Part shown: positions 16,998 to 24,960 of the stretch, one piece after another | Numbering within the stretch: the first letter of the stretch is position 1 | Layout: every line of letters starts with the position of its first letter | Assembly: GCA_037139195.1 (NCBI GenBank) | Contig: JBAXGW010000041.1 | Coordinates: 1 to 40,385 of the forward strand | Origin: JBAXGW01 sp037139195 | GTDB taxonomy: Bacteria > Bacteroidota > Bacteroidia > Bacteroidales > JAHJDW01 | Length of the DNA stretch: 40,385 nucleotides | Direction: 5' to 3' | Notes under the pieces: model-generated | Told to the model about the DNA's origin: nothing | Database searches by the model: none | Seen by the model: only the letters and a program-made list of their open reading frames with translations | Position numbers and translations under genes: made by a program

Positions 16998-17444
16998 ATG
17001 TATAATAACAAATTGAGTAAAGAATCGAACAAATTAATTAATCGCACCGAATCTTTAGTTAGATTTAGCGAAGTAGACTCAATGGTTGTTGTTTGGCACG
17101 GGAACTATGTCAAATACCTTGAAGATGGTCGCGAAGCATTTGGACGTGAATTTGATTTGGGTTATTATGATGTTTATAATGAAGGCCTAATGATTCCAAT
17201 AGTTAAGTTAGACCTTAACTACAAAAGAAATACAAAATATGGCGAAAAGATTTTGATTGTTACTGAATTTGTAAATACCGACGCCGCTAAAATTGTTTTC
17301 GATTATAAAATTTACAGAACATCTGACAATCAATTAGTTTTAACAGCTCGTAGTACTCAAGCGTTTATTGATAAAGATGGTGATTTACAACTAACAAACC
17401 CCGCATTTTATCTTGAATGGAAAAAAAGATGGGGTTTAATATAA
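16998..17444 (+). CDS. Acyl-CoA/ACP thioesterase, 4HBT hot-dog family
   Basis: 148 residues. The YbgC/4-hydroxybenzoyl-CoA-thioesterase signature is clear: RFSEVDSMVVVWHGNYVKYL followed by EDGREAFG; Asp in EVDSM is the family's catalytic acid. It hydrolyses acyl thioesters and could release the polyenoic acid, edit the ACP or trim a precursor. Described aryl-polyene clusters also include a thioesterase. It is 31 bp before the second ketosynthase. Start chosen at the ATG giving a 20-residue lead before the hot-dog domain; no earlier start is needed. Confidence 0.88.
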   Translation: MYNNKLSKESNKLINRTESLVRFSEVDSMVVVWHGNYVKYLEDGREAFGREFDLGYYDVYNEGLMIPIVKLDLNYKRNTKYGEKILIVTEFVNTDAAKIVFDYKIYRTSDNQLVLTARSTQAFIDKDGDLQLTNPAFYLEWKKRWGLI

Positions 17445-17475
17445 TGTTCTTGTTATTTTTTGAAACGGATTTAAA

Positions 17476-18618
17476 ATGAACAAAGTTTTTATAGAATCTA
17501 ATAATATCATATCTTCCCTTGGATTTACAACCGAAGAAAATTTAAACAATGTACTTGCCGAAAAATCAGGAATAAAAATTTGTGATGATTTAAATTTATC
17601 TAAAACCCCTTTCCCTGCTTCTCATATTAACAATCATCAACTTGAAGAACAACTTTCTTTTCTAGAAAATAGAAACAAATACACACGTTTCGAAAAAGTT
17701 TGCATACTCTCAATAAAAAAAACACTTGAAAATTCAAGTATAAATATTTCTGATAAAAAAACACTCCTAATTCTTTCAACCACAAAAGGGAACATTGAAT
17801 TATTAGACAATGAATTAAAATCAAAATTTGACGAAGAACGCAGCACTCTTTGGAAAACAGCTGATATTATTGCAAATTATTTTAATGCTGCAAATACACC
17901 ACTTGTAATTTCTAATGCATGTATATCAGGTGTAAGTGCTATGATTGTAGGAAAACGATTAATAAACAGCGGACAATACAACAATGTAATAATTGTTGGA
18001 GCCGATTTATTGACAAAATTCGTTATATCAGGTTTTCAGTCATTTATGTCGCTAAGCCCCACTCCTTGCAAGCCATTCGACGCTCATCGTGATGGATTAA
18101 GCCTAGGCGAAGGTGCTGCAACAATTATTCTCACAAATAATGAACAAGCAATAAATGGATGCAAAATTGAAATTGTTGAAGGCTCAACAAATAATGATGC
18201 AAACCATATTTCAGGACCATCTAGAACTGGAGAAGGTCTTTTGCTCGCTATAAAAAAAACCATAAACAATAGAACCAATATTGATTTTATTTCTGCCCAT
18301 GGAACAGCAACTCCATTTAACGACGATATGGAATCTGTTGCAATATCTAGAGCAGGACTAGAATTCACACCAGTAAATAGCCTTAAAGGTTTTTTTGGTC
18401 ATACATTGGGAGCAGCTGGAGTTATTGAAACTATTATTTCAATAGAAGCTTTAAAAAGAAATATGCTTATTAAAACCATTGGATATAACGAATATGGAGT
18501 GGTTGGAAATATAACAATTTCCGATAAAACAGAAAAAAAAGAATATAAAACATTATTAAAGGTTGCCTCTGGCTTTGGCGGGTGCAACGCTGCAGCTTTA
18601 TTTGAAAAACATGACTAG
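17476..18618 (+). CDS. Beta-ketoacyl-ACP synthase (second copy)
   Basis: 380 residues, slightly short for FabF. The triad is intact: Cys149 in SNACISGVSA, His275 in SAHGTATP, His309 in GFFGHTLGAAG. The C-terminal loop ends ASGFGGCNAAALF. Its N-terminal part has lost some of the usual FabF motif (NNIISSLGFTTEENL instead of a GxGxVTP start). It overlaps the next gene by 8 bp, which suggests translational coupling with the half-ketosynthase protein. It is likely one of the aryl-polyene elongating synthases. Confidence 0.88.
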   Translation: MNKVFIESNNIISSLGFTTEENLNNVLAEKSGIKICDDLNLSKTPFPASHINNHQLEEQLSFLENRNKYTRFEKVCILSIKKTLENSSINISDKKTLLILSTTKGNIELLDNELKSKFDEERSTLWKTADIIANYFNAANTPLVISNACISGVSAMIVGKRLINSGQYNNVIIVGADLLTKFVISGFQSFMSLSPTPCKPFDAHRDGLSLGEGAATIILTNNEQAINGCKIEIVEGSTNNDANHISGPSRTGEGLLLAIKKTINNRTNIDFISAHGTATPFNDDMESVAISRAGLEFTPVNSLKGFFGHTLGAAGVIETIISIEALKRNMLIKTIGYNEYGVVGNITISDKTEKKEYKTLLKVASGFGGCNAAALFEKHD

Positions 18619-19162
18619 TTTAAATATAATTAAACAAATAAAAATCAAAAACAACACTATTACCATCAATGATAATGTTGTCTTTCATTCTGATGAGGAA
18701 ACATTTTCAGCTTTTGCAAAATCGGTTTATAAAAAGAACGAAATTAATTATAGCAAATTCTACAAAATGTCGCATTTATGCAAATTGGGTTTTTTAGCAT
18801 CTGAATTATTACTTTTAGATGTTGACTTCTCTGACATTGAACCTGAAGATGTTTCTATAATCATCGCAAATTCATCATCATCTTTGCACACCGATACTGA
18901 GTATCAAAATACACTTGAAGGCATTCCAAGTCCATCTGTTTTTGTATACACTTTACCCAATATCGTTATTGGTGAAATTTGCATTAAAAACAATTTCAAA
19001 GGCGAAGGTGTTTTCTTTATTCAAAAAGAATTTGATTATGAATTTATATCAAATTATGCAAGAAATTTGTTTGAAAACGGCAAAACAAGAATGTGCATAT
19101 TTGGTTGGCTAGAAATCGATTCGAATGAAAATTATGAAGCTGTTCTTTATTTAGCTAAGTAA
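18611..19162 (+). CDS. Half-length ketosynthase-like protein
   Basis: 183 residues from the ATG at 18611, which overlaps the stop of the second ketosynthase. The centre and end (SIIIANSSSSLHTDTEYQ, PSPSVFVYTLPNIVIGEIC, then FKGEGVFF) resemble the first lobe of a thiolase-fold ketosynthase, where FVYTLPN stands at the dimer/active-site region. No active-site Cys is seen where expected, and the whole second lobe with both His is missing. It is not a truncated remnant by appearance, because the frame is clean and spacing to both neighbours is tight. It may be a structural or chain-length partner of a ketosynthase; function unknown. Confidence 0.72.
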   Translation: MTSLNIIKQIKIKNNTITINDNVVFHSDEETFSAFAKSVYKKNEINYSKFYKMSHLCKLGFLASELLLLDVDFSDIEPEDVSIIIANSSSSLHTDTEYQNTLEGIPSPSVFVYTLPNIVIGEICIKNNFKGEGVFFIQKEFDYEFISNYARNLFENGKTRMCIFGWLEIDSNENYEAVLYLAK

Positions 19163-19192
19163 TTAGAAAATTAACAAATAATTTAAATTTAA

Positions 19193-20386
19193 ATGGAGAA
19201 TACTATTTACATCACAGGTATTGGAATCATCTCGGCAATAGGGAATAATGTTTCTGAATGTTTAGATTCTCTAATGACTAAAAGATCTGGCATCAACGAC
19301 ATCAAAATACTACAAACAATTCACAAAAATTCATTTAAAGTTGGGGAAGTAAAACTAACGAATGAAGAATTAATGAACTTGCTGAACATTCCTTCTGAGA
19401 AATATTCTCAATATACTAGAACAAGTTTGCTTGGTATTATTGCTGCTAAAGAAGCATTGTTTAATTCAAAAATTGATATTAACGATGGCTATAAAACTGC
19501 ATTTATTTCTTCAAGTACAGTTGGAGGAATGGACAAAACAGAACTTCATTTTACAGATGATAGTAATTCAAGTGGTTTTGTCAATACCCATCCCTGTGGC
19601 GACTCTACTGATAAAATAGCTGACTATTTAGAACTTACAGATTACAGAACAACAATTAGCACAGCCTGTTCGTCGGCAGCAAATGCGATGATGCATGCAG
19701 CAAGATTAATAAAAAGTGGAATTGCTGATAGAGCAATAGTTGGAGGTGTAGACGCACTTTCAAAGTTCACATTAAACGGATTCAATTCATTAATGATTTT
19801 AGATACTGATTATTGCAAACCATTTGACAGCAATCGTCGTGGATTAAATATTGGCGAAGGAGCTGGTTTTTTAGTACTTGAATCTGATAAACTTTTAAAA
19901 TCAAAAAACAAATCATATATCTGCAAGCTCACGGGTTATGCAAATGCTAATGATGCTTATCATCAAACTGCTTCATCGCCGGAGGGTGATGGTGCATTTT
20001 CGGCAATGACTGAAGCAATCAAAATGAGCGGATTAAATATTTCTGAAATAGATTACGTAAACGCACACGGCACTGGCACATCAAATAATGATTTATCGGA
20101 GGGAACAGCGTTGAAAAGAATTTTTGGAAACAATATTCCCAAGTTTAGCTCTACCAAGTCGTATACAGGGCACACACTTGCAGCTGCAGCTGCAGTTGAA
20201 GCAGTTTTCTCTTGCCTTTCTATAGCAAATGGGATTATTTACCCCAACTTAAATTTCAGTTCTGAAATTCCTGAATTAGGAATTTCGCCCGAAACAGAAT
20301 TGATAAGAGGCTTAAATATTAAACATGTTCTTTCAAATTCGTTTGGGTTTGGTGGAAACAATTCAACCTTAATCTTTTCAAAATAA
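19193..20386 (+). CDS. Beta-ketoacyl-ACP synthase (third copy)
   Basis: 397 residues, FabF type. Triad: Cys159 in STACSSAANAMM, His292 in NAHGTGTSNND, His327 in YTGHTLAAAAAVEA. The C-terminal SNSFGFGGNNSTL loop is complete. It sits 6 bp before the chain-length-factor-like gene, the arrangement of KS-alpha/KS-beta pairs in type II polyketide systems. It is therefore the best candidate for the main elongating synthase of the polyene (ApeO-like). It is 30 bp after the half-ketosynthase. Confidence 0.9.
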   Translation: MENTIYITGIGIISAIGNNVSECLDSLMTKRSGINDIKILQTIHKNSFKVGEVKLTNEELMNLLNIPSEKYSQYTRTSLLGIIAAKEALFNSKIDINDGYKTAFISSSTVGGMDKTELHFTDDSNSSGFVNTHPCGDSTDKIADYLELTDYRTTISTACSSAANAMMHAARLIKSGIADRAIVGGVDALSKFTLNGFNSLMILDTDYCKPFDSNRRGLNIGEGAGFLVLESDKLLKSKNKSYICKLTGYANANDAYHQTASSPEGDGAFSAMTEAIKMSGLNISEIDYVNAHGTGTSNNDLSEGTALKRIFGNNIPKFSSTKSYTGHTLAAAAAVEAVFSCLSIANGIIYPNLNFSSEIPELGISPETELIRGLNIKHVLSNSFGFGGNNSTLIFSK

Positions 20387-20392
20387 CGAGTT

Positions 20393-21427
20393 ATGGATAT
20401 TTATATAAACTCACTTGAAGCAATTTCACCTCAAAATACGTTCAATACTGAAGGTTTTTTAACAGAAACTATTCAACCTGAAGGAAACTTTTTTTCTTGC
20501 CAAACGCCCAAATACAGCGAATATTTGGATCCAAAGGCTCTGAGAAGAATGAGTAAAATTGTTAGAATGGGAGTAACAACAGCTAAAACTGCACTTAAAA
20601 ATGCAAACGTTGAAACACCAGATGCAATTATTGTAGGCACTGGCTTGGGTTGTATTGAAGATACCACAAAGTTTTTATCACAAATGATTGACAACAATGA
20701 ACAGCTGCTAAATCCAACAGCGTTTATTCAATCAACACATAATACTGTTTCCGGTCAAATTGCTTTAATGTTGGGTTGTAGAAACTACAATCTTACATAT
20801 ACACAAAAATCAATTTCATTTGAATCGGCTCTGCTAGATGCTTATCTAATGCTTAAATCAAATGAAGCCAAAAATATTTTGGTTGGAGGTATTGATGAAA
20901 TCACAGAGGACAGCCACAAACTAATGAAATTGGCAGGTTGCACGAAAAATACTAATACAGAAAACGGTTATACACCTGGAGAAGGTTCAACATTCTTCGT
21001 TGTTTCGAATGAAAAATCAAATAAAAATATCAATAAAATATCCGATATTTCATTATTTAATACCATAAAAAATAATGAAGATTTAATTTATAAAACAAAT
21101 GAATTTTTATCAAAAAACAACCTTTCAATTGCGGATATTGATGTATTTATTTCGGGTGCAAATGACGATTTAAAAAACGACAAACCTCATTCCTTCTTGA
21201 AAGAAATATTCAGTCAAAGTATTATTGCAAATTACAAACATCTTGTAGGAGAATACGATACGGCGTCAGCTTTTAGCGTTTGGCTTGCATCAAAAATTAT
21301 TGAAACAAATTCAGTTCCTAGGGGAATAATAGCAAACTCTGTTTCAAAAAAAGAACACAATAATATATTGATATACAACAGTTTTAACAATAAAAATCAT
21401 TCGTTAATTCTACTTTCAAAATGCTAA
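20393..21427 (+). CDS. Chain-length-factor-like ketosynthase homologue
   Basis: 344 residues of thiolase fold. The position of the active-site Cys is Ser140 in TQKSISFESALLDA, and neither active-site His motif is kept (FISGANDDL and GEYDTASAF take their places). This is the hallmark of the catalytically inactive CLF/ApeC-type partner, which shapes the chain-length pocket in a heterodimer with a true ketosynthase. The LDPKALRRMSKIVRMGV segment near residue 45 is typical of these CLF homologues. It overlaps the deacetylase gene by 7 bp and follows the third ketosynthase by 6 bp. Confidence 0.85.
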   Translation: MDIYINSLEAISPQNTFNTEGFLTETIQPEGNFFSCQTPKYSEYLDPKALRRMSKIVRMGVTTAKTALKNANVETPDAIIVGTGLGCIEDTTKFLSQMIDNNEQLLNPTAFIQSTHNTVSGQIALMLGCRNYNLTYTQKSISFESALLDAYLMLKSNEAKNILVGGIDEITEDSHKLMKLAGCTKNTNTENGYTPGEGSTFFVVSNEKSNKNINKISDISLFNTIKNNEDLIYKTNEFLSKNNLSIADIDVFISGANDDLKNDKPHSFLKEIFSQSIIANYKHLVGEYDTASAFSVWLASKIIETNSVPRGIIANSVSKKEHNNILIYNSFNNKNHSLILLSKC

Positions 21428-22194
21428 AGTTTTATCTAATATCTTTTTTGTATTTTTTAATTCTAGCTACTTTTTGTGGATTGGCATATTTCGGTTTCCC
21501 CCACGCCATTCTATATATCATCTTATTTTCAATTATTTATTTTTCAACTATTTATTGGGGAGCTTCAAAAATAAATTCTCAATTGTTTGTAAAAACATAT
21601 TGTTCAAATCCACGTCAAAACAACAAAATTGCAATTACATTTGACGATGGACCAGATGCCGAAAAAACTAGTAAAATATTAGATATTTTACTTGAATACA
21701 ACATCAAAGCCTCATTTTTCTTTGTTGGAAATAAAATAAAAAATAGCCCTAAAATTGCTGCTAGAGCTCATTCTGAAGGTCATTTAATTGGAGGACACTC
21801 CTACTCGCACAGCAATTTATTTCCACTTTTCAATTCAAAAAAAATACGCAAAGAAATAATTGACACACAAGACATTATTTTCTCTGCAACTGGATTCAAA
21901 AGCAATTATTTTCGACCTCCATTTGGTGTTACAAATCCATTAATAGCAAAGGCATTAAAAGCTATAGACATAAAAACAATTGGTTGGAGCATACGTTCTT
22001 TAGACACTCTAAATGGAAGCAGCACAATTGTTGTGGATAGAATTAAAAAGCAGATAAAATCTGGAGACATAATATTATTGCATGATACAAGTAATAATAT
22101 TATTGAAATATTAAAAGAATTACTAGATTACTTTAAAGAAAAAAACATTAAACCAATAACAATTGAAGAACTACTATTCCATGATAAAAAATAA
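21421..22194 (+). CDS. Membrane-anchored polysaccharide deacetylase (NodB-like)
   Basis: 257 residues. Two hydrophobic helices (about 3-25 and 28-47) anchor it in the inner membrane. The NodB domain follows: TFDDGPD with the catalytic Asp and metal Asp, GGHSYSH with the two metal-binding His, RPPFG, and the late DIILLHD motif. It should remove N- or O-acetyl groups from a sugar on the periplasmic side. The 7-bp overlap with the CLF gene ties it to the polyene cluster. With the glycosyltransferase at 23812 it suggests a sugar-containing product; that link is inference. Confidence 0.85.
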   Translation: MLKFYLISFLYFLILATFCGLAYFGFPHAILYIILFSIIYFSTIYWGASKINSQLFVKTYCSNPRQNNKIAITFDDGPDAEKTSKILDILLEYNIKASFFFVGNKIKNSPKIAARAHSEGHLIGGHSYSHSNLFPLFNSKKIRKEIIDTQDIIFSATGFKSNYFRPPFGVTNPLIAKALKAIDIKTIGWSIRSLDTLNGSSTIVVDRIKKQIKSGDIILLHDTSNNIIEILKELLDYFKEKNIKPITIEELLFHDKK

Positions 22195-22819
22195 TTTCAT
22201 TACTGTCATTTTTCTATTAGTCGCTCTTGTAGCATTTGGGCAAGATAAATCATACACTCCTGTTGCAAACATGAAAGAGGTAGAAACAAAACTCAACAAT
22301 AACTCGTCAAAAATAACAACAATTTCCTGTGAGTTTACTCAAGAAAAACATTTGGAATACTTAGATGAAACAATTATTTCAAAAGGTCGGTTTTGGTTTA
22401 AAAAAGAAAATAAATTAAGATGGGAATACGCTACCCCTTTCAAATATTTAATTTTGATTAATGGAGGAAAATTCACCATAAAAGACGAAAAGAAAACAAG
22501 TGAATACGATATTAATTCTAACAAAGCGTTTCAAGAAATCAACAATTTAATAATCAGCTCTGTAAAAGGAACACTCACAACAGACGGGAAATTTGAAATG
22601 CAAGCTTTTGAAAATGCAACAAGCTACATGATTCGTTTGACACCTAAAGATCCGAAAATGAAAAAGATTATTAGCAAAACCGAATTGTACTTTGACAAAA
22701 AAGACCTTTCAGTTTCAAAAGTTAAATTAATAGAAAACGAAAAAGATTATACTATAATAACATTTATCAATAAAAAACTAAATGAAGCTATTCAGGATAA
22801 CATATTTATTATTAAGTAG
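22181..22819 (+). CDS. LolA-like periplasmic carrier protein
   Basis: 212 residues from the ATG at 22181. A TTG six codons earlier is possible, but the ATG gives a clean signal peptide (IKNNFITVIFLLVALVAFGQ). The mature sequence fits the LolA/LolB half-barrel: TISCEFTQEKHLEYL, SKGRFWFKKENKLRWEY with the typical R-W-x-Y, and SVSKVKLIENEKDYTII. LolA-type proteins carry lipidated cargo across the periplasm, and dedicated copies occur in aryl-polyene loci. It overlaps the deacetylase by 14 bp and the lipoprotein gene by 38 bp. It probably shuttles the lipid-linked pigment. Confidence 0.86.
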   Translation: MIKNNFITVIFLLVALVAFGQDKSYTPVANMKEVETKLNNNSSKITTISCEFTQEKHLEYLDETIISKGRFWFKKENKLRWEYATPFKYLILINGGKFTIKDEKKTSEYDINSNKAFQEINNLIISSVKGTLTTDGKFEMQAFENATSYMIRLTPKDPKMKKIISKTELYFDKKDLSVSKVKLIENEKDYTIITFINKKLNEAIQDNIFIIK

Positions 22820-23432
22820 TTTAGTTTTTTTTTATGCATGCAGTCCTATTCACGGATTTCATAAAGCAGACAAAAACAAACAAAATAACACCTTGAGCAT
22901 TAACTCGGCGATAGATTCAAGTGTTAAAACTTCAGTTTATAAAGCTCAAATTAATATCTACAAAAAATATTTTTCAGGATTATTTTTAGTAAAATACATT
23001 CCAAAAGACAGCTCCTACCATATCGTATTTTTATCAGAAGTTGGATTAAATCTCCTTGATCTAGAATATAAAAACAACAACATGAATGTTATTAGTTGTC
23101 AAGATTTTTTAAATAAAAAAGCAATTTTAAATACGATAAAAAACGATTTTTTATTATTGTTTCTCGAACAAAATCAAAACAGAAAAATTATTCTTTATGA
23201 AAACAATAATAATGACGAACAAGTTCTGAAATATAGCTACAAATGGCGAAAGTTTTATTATTTTTGCAAAAACCAAAATGAAATTTATAGAATATATAGA
23301 AAACATTTTTTATTTGGTTCTGTCAATGTTTTGATTACAAAAAATCAAGATAAAATTATTGACGAAATAAATTTTAAACACAAAGGTATTAAATTGAATA
23401 TGAATTTAGTACGACTTAACAAAGGCGAATAA
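22782..23432 (+). CDS. Lipoprotein of unknown function
   Basis: 216 residues. The signal ends in a lipobox, VFFYAC, with Cys20 as the lipidated residue. The rest is Lys/Asn-rich and largely beta (FLVKYIPKDSSYHIVFLSEVGL, KFYYFCKNQNEIYRIYRKHF). I see no named domain. The fold pattern (a beta-rich lipoprotein next to a LolA-like protein) would suit a LolB-like outer-membrane receptor, and lipoproteins of unknown family (e.g. DUF3261) occupy a similar place in proteobacterial aryl-polyene loci. This is analogy, not homology that I can show. It overlaps LolA by 38 bp and the second dehydratase by 1 bp. Confidence 0.75.
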   Translation: MKLFRITYLLLSSLVFFYACSPIHGFHKADKNKQNNTLSINSAIDSSVKTSVYKAQINIYKKYFSGLFLVKYIPKDSSYHIVFLSEVGLNLLDLEYKNNNMNVISCQDFLNKKAILNTIKNDFLLLFLEQNQNRKIILYENNNNDEQVLKYSYKWRKFYYFCKNQNEIYRIYRKHFLFGSVNVLITKNQDKIIDEINFKHKGIKLNMNLVRLNKGE

Positions 23433-23809
23433 TGTTATTAGGAGATTTCTATACATACAAAATAATTGACAAAAAAGAGGGTGAGTTTAGTGCATCTATT
23501 CAATTAAACAAAAACCACTCAATTTATAAAGGACACTTCCCAAAAATTCCAATTTTGCCTGGTGTTTGCCAAGTACAAATTCTAAAGGAAACCTTGTGTG
23601 ATGTTTTAGGATTGACCTTAAAAATTGATAATGCCAGAGACATTAAATTTCTTACAATGCTAAACCCAAGTGAAACCGAAGATTTTCAAATCAATGTTGT
23701 TTACGACAATAACGAAGAAAATATTTTCAAGGTAACTTCTGTTTTCTTTAAAGAAGAAGTTAAATATTTTAAATTCAAAGGCGAATTGATAAAAACTGGC
23801 AACTTTTAA
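23432..23809 (+). CDS. Hot-dog 3-hydroxyacyl-ACP dehydratase, ApeI-like
   Basis: 125 residues. The motif YKGHFPKIPILPGV holds the catalytic His35 of FabZ/FabA-type dehydratases. Where FabZ has its catalytic Glu (four residues after the PGV valine), this protein has Gln49 (PGVCQVQILKET). So it keeps the His and lacks the acid, the reverse of the dehydratase at 15771. This matches the idea of a composite active site in a heterodimer. The start ATG overlaps the last base of the lipoprotein stop; the glycosyltransferase begins 2 bp later. Confidence 0.84.
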   Translation: MLLGDFYTYKIIDKKEGEFSASIQLNKNHSIYKGHFPKIPILPGVCQVQILKETLCDVLGLTLKIDNARDIKFLTMLNPSETEDFQINVVYDNNEENIFKVTSVFFKEEVKYFKFKGELIKTGNF

Positions 23810-23811
23810 AT

Positions 23812-24960
23812 ATGACAACAGACTTTGGACGTAAATGCTGCATTATTATTCCAACCTATAATAATGCAAGCAAACTAGCTGACGTTATTAATGATGTTCT
23901 GCATTATTCCCAAGAAATTATTGTTGTTAATGACGGTAGTACTGATGAAACATCATCTATCCTAAAAAACAATCATCAAATTACAACTGTTGAGTATTCG
24001 CCTAACAAAGGAAAGGGAAATGCTCTGCAAATTGGGTTCAAAAAAGCTTTAGAGCTTGGATTTGATTACGCAATAACAATAGACTCTGACGGTCAGCATT
24101 ATGCTAAAGACATCCCTTCTTTTTTCAATATCCTTGATGAAAATCCAAATGCAATATTAGTTGGTTCAAGGCTTTTAAGCGAAACCAATATTTCAAGCAA
24201 CAGCAGTTTCGCAAACAAGTTTTCAAACTTTTGGTTTAAAGTAGAAACTGGATTATCATTAAGCGACACGCAATCTGGATATCGATTATATCCATTAAAT
24301 TCAATAAAAGACATAAAGTTTTTTTCAGCTAAATATGAATTTGAACTAGAAATAATGGTTCGTGCTTCTTGGAAAGGAATTGACGTAAAAAACATTCCAA
24401 TTGATGTTTACTACCCAAATCCAGAAGACCGAATAACCCATTTTCGTCCGTTTAAAGATTTTGCACGAATTAGCATTTTAAATTTTGTTTTGGTTACTCT
24501 TGCGCTTATTTATTACAAACCACTATCAATCATAAGGAAATATCGAAAAAAGAACTTAAAACAAATTATTAAAGAAGATATTATTTCAAGTGAAAGTCCA
24601 ACTCATATCATTGCTCTTTCAATAGGTTTTGGTGTTTTCATGGGCATCGTTCCTATTTGGGGGTATCAGCTAGCTCTTGGATTTCTTCTTGCTCATATTT
24701 TCAAATTAAACAAAGCTATTTTTTTTATAGCTGCCAATATAAGTCTTCCACCTTTTATTCCATTTATTTTGTATTTTAGCTATGTGGTTGGCGGATTTGT
24801 TCTTGGAAAATGCACTTGGAACATTAATTTCGATGTAAGCATGGTTAAAACCAATCTTTTACAATATATTTTAGGAAGTATTATTTTAGCGATAGCTGCT
24901 GGAGGATTTTCTTCAGCAATATCTTACATATTATTAAAATTATTTAAACGTAAAAATTAA
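23812..24960 (+). CDS. Glycosyltransferase family 2 fused to DUF2062
   Basis: 382 residues. Residues about 8-225 are a GT-A domain of the dolichyl-phosphate-sugar synthase kind: IIIPTYNNASKL, VVNDGSTDET, NKGKGNALQIGF, TIDSDGQH with the metal-binding DxD-like site. After a basic linker, residues about 255-375 form a DUF2062 membrane domain (FMGIVPIWGYQLALGF, NISLPPFIPF) with several helices. It may transfer a sugar or other group to a lipid carrier at the inner membrane. Related GT2 proteins accompany aryl-polyene genes. Its stop codon overlaps the start of the exporter gene (TAATG). Confidence 0.85.
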   Translation: MTTDFGRKCCIIIPTYNNASKLADVINDVLHYSQEIIVVNDGSTDETSSILKNNHQITTVEYSPNKGKGNALQIGFKKALELGFDYAITIDSDGQHYAKDIPSFFNILDENPNAILVGSRLLSETNISSNSSFANKFSNFWFKVETGLSLSDTQSGYRLYPLNSIKDIKFFSAKYEFELEIMVRASWKGIDVKNIPIDVYYPNPEDRITHFRPFKDFARISILNFVLVTLALIYYKPLSIIRKYRKKNLKQIIKEDIISSESPTHIIALSIGFGVFMGIVPIWGYQLALGFLLAHIFKLNKAIFFIAANISLPPFIPFILYFSYVVGGFVLGKCTWNINFDVSMVKTNLLQYILGSIILAIAAGGFSSAISYILLKLFKRKN

